DNA of 26,310 nucleotides from an uncultured Eubacteriales bacterium (lineage in GTDB: Bacteria; Bacillota; Clostridia; Oscillospirales; Acutalibacteraceae): assembly GCA_934702115.1 (NCBI GenBank), contig CAKUYF010000006.1, positions 1-26,310 of the forward strand, given 5' to 3'. This document shows, piece by piece, positions 23,037 to 26,310 of the stretch. The translations under genes and the position numbers were made by a program. The notes beneath the pieces were generated by a model. The model saw only the letters and a list, made by a program, of their open reading frames with translations. It made no database searches and had not been told where the DNA came from. Position 1 is the stretch's first letter. Every line of letters starts with the position of its first letter.

Positions 23037-24047
23037 TTATAGCTCTAAGACGTCAAATCCCGCAGCTCTTATAAGTCTATTATATACTGCAATACCTATT
23101 CCTTCCGTTGCGCAAGCATGTGCATATATTATAGAGACTTCTTTCTCGTCTGCTTTTCTTAAAGATTCAAATAATTTTTTAGCTTGAAAACTATAGTTAT
23201 TTTTGCTTCCATAGGATATATACGGAACCTTGAGTCGGGATATGTCTTCATCAAAACAAAGAGCCAGCAAATTTTCAGAAAATTTTGAATTAACAAACTC
23301 TATGTACTTCTCAGAAGAAGCTTTTATTAAAATAACTTTTGCTTTAGGAGAGTAATGTTTGTATTTAGTGCCGGGTGAAATAGCTTTTGTGTTGGGGTCT
23401 AACTTTGAATATACAGAATTATCAATAATTATATCGCCTATTGTTTCTCTTATCTCATCGGGAGTTACGGCACCGGGGCGAAGTAATCGAGGGATTTCTT
23501 CAACAAGCGATATTACTGTTGATTCAAGTCCTACACTACACTCTCCACCGTCAAGTACGGCATCAATTTTTCCGTTTAGATCTTTTAAAACGTGATTGGC
23601 ATTTGTAGGGCTTGGACTTCCTGAAGAATTTGCTGACGGTGCTACAAGTGGAACACCTGATTTTTTTATAATTTCTTGTGCTGATAGATGAGAAGGAAAT
23701 CTTACCGCTACGCTATTCATACTTGCAGTTACTGCACTAGGTATAACTGATTTTTTAGGTAGGATCATGGTTAAGGGTCCGGGCCAAAATTTTTCTGCTA
23801 ATTTTTTAGCCTTATTAGGAAAATCTGATACAATTCTATAGATATCATTAATTTCTGCTATATGGACGATCAATGGGTTATCAGAAGGACGTCCTTTTGC
23901 CAGAAAAATTTTTTTAACGGATTCTTCATTAAAAGTATTAGCGGCCAATCCATAAACAGTTTCAGTAGGGATAGCAACTATTCCTCCGTTTTTTATTATC
24001 TCAGCTGCTTTTTGAGTTTCATTACTTTTAAGGTATAAAGTTTTCAT
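23037..24047 (-). CDS. tsaC: L-threonylcarbamoyladenylate synthase (Sua5/YrdC family)
   Basis: The enzyme makes threonylcarbamoyl-AMP from threonine, bicarbonate and ATP, the first step of t6A modification at position 37 of ANN-decoding tRNAs. The 336-residue product has the YrdC domain (about 1-195) with GGIVAIPTETVYGLAANTFN, KGRPSDNPLIVHI, WPGPLTMILP, VAVRFPSH, PLVAPSANSSGSPSPT and GLESTVISL. The C-terminal Sua5 domain (about 215-336) contains SPGTKYKHYSPKAKVI, typical of the two-domain Sua5 form (YwlC in B. subtilis). It sits 19 bases after prfA. In many Firmicutes prmC lies between prfA and this gene; it is missing here. Confidence 0.94.
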   Translation of the reverse strand: MKTLYLKSNETQKAAEIIKNGGIVAIPTETVYGLAANTFNEESVKKIFLAKGRPSDNPLIVHIAEINDIYRIVSDFPNKAKKLAEKFWPGPLTMILPKKSVIPSAVTASMNSVAVRFPSHLSAQEIIKKSGVPLVAPSANSSGSPSPTNANHVLKDLNGKIDAVLDGGECSVGLESTVISLVEEIPRLLRPGAVTPDEIRETIGDIIIDNSVYSKLDPNTKAISPGTKYKHYSPKAKVILIKASSEKYIEFVNSKFSENLLALCFDEDISRLKVPYISYGSKNNYSFQAKKLFESLRKADEKEVSIIYAHACATEGIGIAVYNRLIRAAGFDVLEL

Positions 24048-24066
24048 TTAAATACTCTTTTCTTAA

Positions 24067-25149
24067 TTAACTAAAATTTTCTTCTTCTCCTGCTAGCTTA
24101 GCTGCACGGTCAGCAGTATTAAGAGCATCTACTACTTCGTCAATATTTCCATTTAAAAAGTCTTCTAAACGGTATATAGTTAATCCTATACGGTGATCTG
24201 TAATTCTGCTTTGAGGATAGTTATAAGTTCTGATTCTTTCGGATCTATCGCCTGTTCCTACTTGAGCTTTTCTTTCTTCTGCCAAAGCACTGTTTTGTTC
24301 TTCACGTTTGGCTTCTAAAAGTCTTGATTTCAATACTTTCATAGCTTTGTCTTTATTTTTATACTGGCTTCTTTCATCTTGGCATTCTACTACTACTCCT
24401 GTAGGAATATGAGTAATACGAATTGCTGATTCTGTTTTATTAACGTGTTGTCCACCTGCTCCGCCTGCTCTGTAAGTGTCGATTTGTAGGTCTGCCGGGT
24501 TTATTTCTATTTCTACATCTTCCGCTTCAGGAAGGACGGCTACTGTAACTGTAGAAGTATGAACTCTGCCTTGAGCTTCAGTGTCTGGGACTCTTTGCAC
24601 TCTATGAACTCCACTTTCGTATTTGAGTCTTGAATAAGCTCCTTCGCCGTTTATCATAAAGCTTATTTCTTTATATCCTCCAAGTTGAGTTTCATTAGTG
24701 TTCAAAATTTCAACTTTCCATCTTTTACTTTGAGCGTACATATTGTACATTCTGAAAAGTACACTTGAAAAAAGTGCAGCTTCTTCTCCGCCGGCCCCGG
24801 CACGTATTTCTATTATTACGTTTCTATCGTCATTAGGATCTTTCGGTAAAAGTAGAGTTTTGAGCTCTTCGGATATTTTTTCGATTTTTTCTTTAGAAGA
24901 TTCTATTTCAAGCTCTGCCATTTCTTTTAATTCTTTATCGGAATTACTTTCTGAGAGTATTTCTTTAGCGTCTTTTAGATTTTGATTTTCCTTTTTATAT
25001 TCTCTGTATTTTTCTATTACGGGAGTAAGGTTTTTAAGTTCTTTCATTAAATTTTTATACTTATTTTGATCTGACATTATATCAGGTTCGCATAAGCTTT
25101 TGTTTATTTCTTCAAAGCGTTTTTCAGTTAATTCAAGTTTTTCAAACAA
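24067..25149 (-). CDS. prfA: Peptide chain release factor 1
   Basis: RF1 recognises UAA and UAG stop codons and triggers release of the finished peptide. The 360-residue product has the GGQ motif at 232-234 in RAGGAGGQHVNK and the codon-recognition tripeptide region RVPDTEAQGRVHTST, with P188-D-T190. The N-terminal helical domain is about 1-105. The RVPxTE context and length identify RF1 rather than RF2. The start is TTG with AGGAGG (25164-25159) nine bases upstream, behind a promoter at 25200-25228. It heads the four-gene leftward operon. Confidence 0.96.
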   Translation of the reverse strand: MFEKLELTEKRFEEINKSLCEPDIMSDQNKYKNLMKELKNLTPVIEKYREYKKENQNLKDAKEILSESNSDKELKEMAELEIESSKEKIEKISEELKTLLLPKDPNDDRNVIIEIRAGAGGEEAALFSSVLFRMYNMYAQSKRWKVEILNTNETQLGGYKEISFMINGEGAYSRLKYESGVHRVQRVPDTEAQGRVHTSTVTVAVLPEAEDVEIEINPADLQIDTYRAGGAGGQHVNKTESAIRITHIPTGVVVECQDERSQYKNKDKAMKVLKSRLLEAKREEQNSALAEERKAQVGTGDRSERIRTYNYPQSRITDHRIGLTIYRLEDFLNGNIDEVVDALNTADRAAKLAGEEENFS

Positions 25150-25199
25150 AGAATTATTCCTCCTATTTAATTTTATTTAAAAATTATTTCCAAATATTT

Positions 25200-25228
25200 A
25201 TTATAGTCCGAATTTATATATATATCAA
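25200..25228 (-). promoter_or_regulatory. Promoter of the prfA operon
   Basis: On the minus strand TTGATA (25228-25223) is followed after 17 bases by a perfect TATAAT (25205-25200). The prfA start codon lies about 50 bases beyond. Confidence 0.85.
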
Positions 25229-25280
25229 TCTAATATATACATTAAATATTAAAATCAATTATTTATATTAAATCAAAAAA

Positions 25281-25309
25281 TTGAAAATATTTTACAATTG
25301 TACTATTAT
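25281..25309 (+). promoter_or_regulatory. Promoter of the vanY-like gene
   Basis: TTGAAA (25281-25286) is followed after 17 bases by TATTAT (25304-25309). The start codon at 25358 is about 48 bases beyond. It is back-to-back with the prfA promoter. Confidence 0.75.
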
Positions 25310-25357
25310 ATAAGTTGAAATCTCATAAAAATAAATCTTAACAAAAAGGTGATATCT

Positions 25358-25978
25358 ATGATGAATTATAAGATACTTGTAAATAAGGATAATGGAATTG
25401 AAAAATCTTACTATGAAAATGTAATCAAGCCATCTTTAATTCCGGTAGAGACATTTAAAAATAATGATTTACTATATAGAGTTTTCCATATAGAAGATAG
25501 AACTACATATCTTGAAAAAACAACTGCCAGTCAGTTTACTTTACTAAGAAATTATGCTAAAGATAATAATGTAATTTTGGGAATAACAAGTGGATTTTTA
25601 ACTTTTGAGCAACAGAAGAATAAGTACGAATATTTTGTAAACAAGCGTGGCAAAGAATTTGCAGAAAAGAGTGCGTGCCTACCCGGTTATTCAGAGCATA
25701 ATACAGGACTTGCACTTGATTGCGATATTTTTATAAATAACAAATGGGGTGGAATAGCTCTTGACAGTGAAGGAAATATTAATTCCGAAACTGCTTGGCT
25801 TCATACTGTTCTTCATAAGTTTGGATTTATTTTGCGTTATCCTAAAGGCAAGGAAAATATAACGAAAATGAAGTTTGAACCTTGGCACATAAGATATATT
25901 GGCAATGATTTGGCAGAGTATATCTATAAAAAAGGCATTACACTTGAAGAATACTATAAATTAAATTCTAATATTTAA
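25358..25978 (+). CDS. VanY/M15B-type D-Ala-D-Ala carboxypeptidase without a signal peptide
   Basis: The 206-residue protein is a zinc peptidase of the LAS (M15) family, which cuts D-Ala-D-Ala or related peptidoglycan peptides. The zinc-ligand motifs are GYSEHNTGLALDCDIF (110-125; H114 and D121) and FEPWHIRYIG (173-182; E174 as catalytic base, H177 as ligand). The segment usually reading SGYRSxxxQ is SGFLTFEQQ (78-86), so the frequent Arg is Leu. A GTG at 25349 opens the frame but lies inside the Shine-Dalgarno AAAGGTGAT, so the ATG at 25358 (or the next at 25361) is the start. The protein begins MMNYKILVNKDNG and has no signal peptide, lipobox or membrane helix, unlike most VanY proteins. 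It may act in the cytoplasm, as VanX does, or be released another way. It lies between prfA and fmt. Confidence 0.85.
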   Translation: MMNYKILVNKDNGIEKSYYENVIKPSLIPVETFKNNDLLYRVFHIEDRTTYLEKTTASQFTLLRNYAKDNNVILGITSGFLTFEQQKNKYEYFVNKRGKEFAEKSACLPGYSEHNTGLALDCDIFINNKWGGIALDSEGNINSETAWLHTVLHKFGFILRYPKGKENITKMKFEPWHIRYIGNDLAEYIYKKGITLEEYYKLNSNI

Positions 25979-25994
25979 ATTTGAGGTGGAAATA

Positions 25995-26310
25995 TTGAAA
26001 ATACTTTTTATGGGTACTCCTGAGTTTGCAGTACCGTCATTAGAAGTGTTAGTGAGTAATAACTATGATATTTGTGCTGTATTTACCAAGCCGGATAAAC
26101 CGCAAGGAAGAAAACAAATAATTCTTCCTACTCCTGTTAAAGCATATGCTACTGAGAAATCTTTAAAAGTATTTCAGCCGGAGAAGCTTAAAACCGAAGA
26201 AACTTTTAAATTAGTGCAGGATATTAATCCTGATCTTATAGTAGTTGTAGCTTATGGTAAAATTTTACCTAAGAATATTATTAACTTTCCGAAGTACGGA
26301 TGTATAAATG
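25995..26310 (+). CDS. fmt: Methionyl-tRNA formyltransferase, N-terminal part (cut by window end)
   Basis: Fmt formylates methionyl-tRNA for translation initiation using 10-formyltetrahydrofolate. Only the first 105 residues are inside the window. They begin MKILFMGTPEFAVPSLEVL from a TTG at 25995 with GAGGTGG (25983-25989) just upstream. PDKPQGRKQIILPTPVK and PDLIVVVAYGKILPKNI follow. The sequence stops at YGCIN, just before the expected HxSLLP motif. The gene follows the vanY-like gene by 16 bases and may share its transcript. The usual def partner is not upstream. Confidence 0.95.
   Translation, partial: MKILFMGTPEFAVPSLEVLVSNNYDICAVFTKPDKPQGRKQIILPTPVKAYATEKSLKVFQPEKLKTEETFKLVQDINPDLIVVVAYGKILPKNIINFPKYGCIN

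Overview
This is an AT-rich (about one third G+C by eye), gene-dense chromosomal segment of an endospore-forming Firmicute. It most resembles Clostridia of the Oscillospiraceae/Ruminococcaceae type. The evidence is a SipL (DUF3794 plus LysM) gene next to spoIVA, a sigG-type sigma factor gene next to a dacF-type carboxypeptidase gene, strong AGGAGG ribosome binding sites, frequent TTG/GTG starts, and sigma-A promoters of the TTGACA-17-TATAAT type. I see no transposase, phage gene, CRISPR array or tRNA.

Layout. 61-3147 (+): sipL and spoIVA, the spore-coat basement-layer pair. 3273-4490 (+): an orphan, highly charged helical protein behind its own promoter. 4611-6518 (-): dacF followed by an RsuA/RluB pseudouridine synthase. 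6711-7478 (+): sigG, divergent from dacF. 7589-7864 (-): a small unknown protein. 7941-8056 (-): a lone 5S rRNA with its own TTGACA promoter. 8098-8589: AT-rich non-coding DNA. 8590-13637 (+): dut, then the shape and elongation cluster mreB-mreC-mreD-PBP2. 13854-14258 (+): a methylglyoxal-synthase-fold protein whose catalytic residues are mostly replaced. 14380-15666 (+): hisS. 15669-16628 (-): a tRNA-dihydrouridine synthase. 16740-17918 (+): alanine racemase. 18050-19552 (+): a three-gene operon of an exported coiled-coil protein, an RsbW/SpoIIAB-like ATPase and a STAS antagonist. 19760-20845 (+): a second orphan charged helical protein with a near-consensus promoter. 20983-25149 (-): an operon of prfA, a Sua5/YrdC gene, a membrane-anchored lytic transglycosylase and an M18 aminopeptidase. 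25358-25978 (+): a VanY-like peptidase without a signal peptide. 25995-26310 (+): the start of fmt.

Common themes are spore formation (SipL, SpoIVA, SigG, DacF), cell-wall building and remodelling (Alr, MreBCD, PBP2, lytic transglycosylase, DacF, VanY) and translation or tRNA maintenance (HisRS, Dus, Sua5, RF1, Fmt, RluB, 5S rRNA).

The points most worth checking are the MgsA-like protein with a remodelled active site, the lytic transglycosylase whose only ribosome-binding-site-supported start is an ATA codon, the exported coiled-coil plus partner-switching operon that has no sigma factor or phosphatase beside it, and the two strongly promoted orphan proteins. Several starts were moved from the longest open frame to the codon supported by a ribosome binding site or by family alignment (spoIVA, sigG, the small protein, the coiled-coil protein, the anti-sigma ATPase, vanY).
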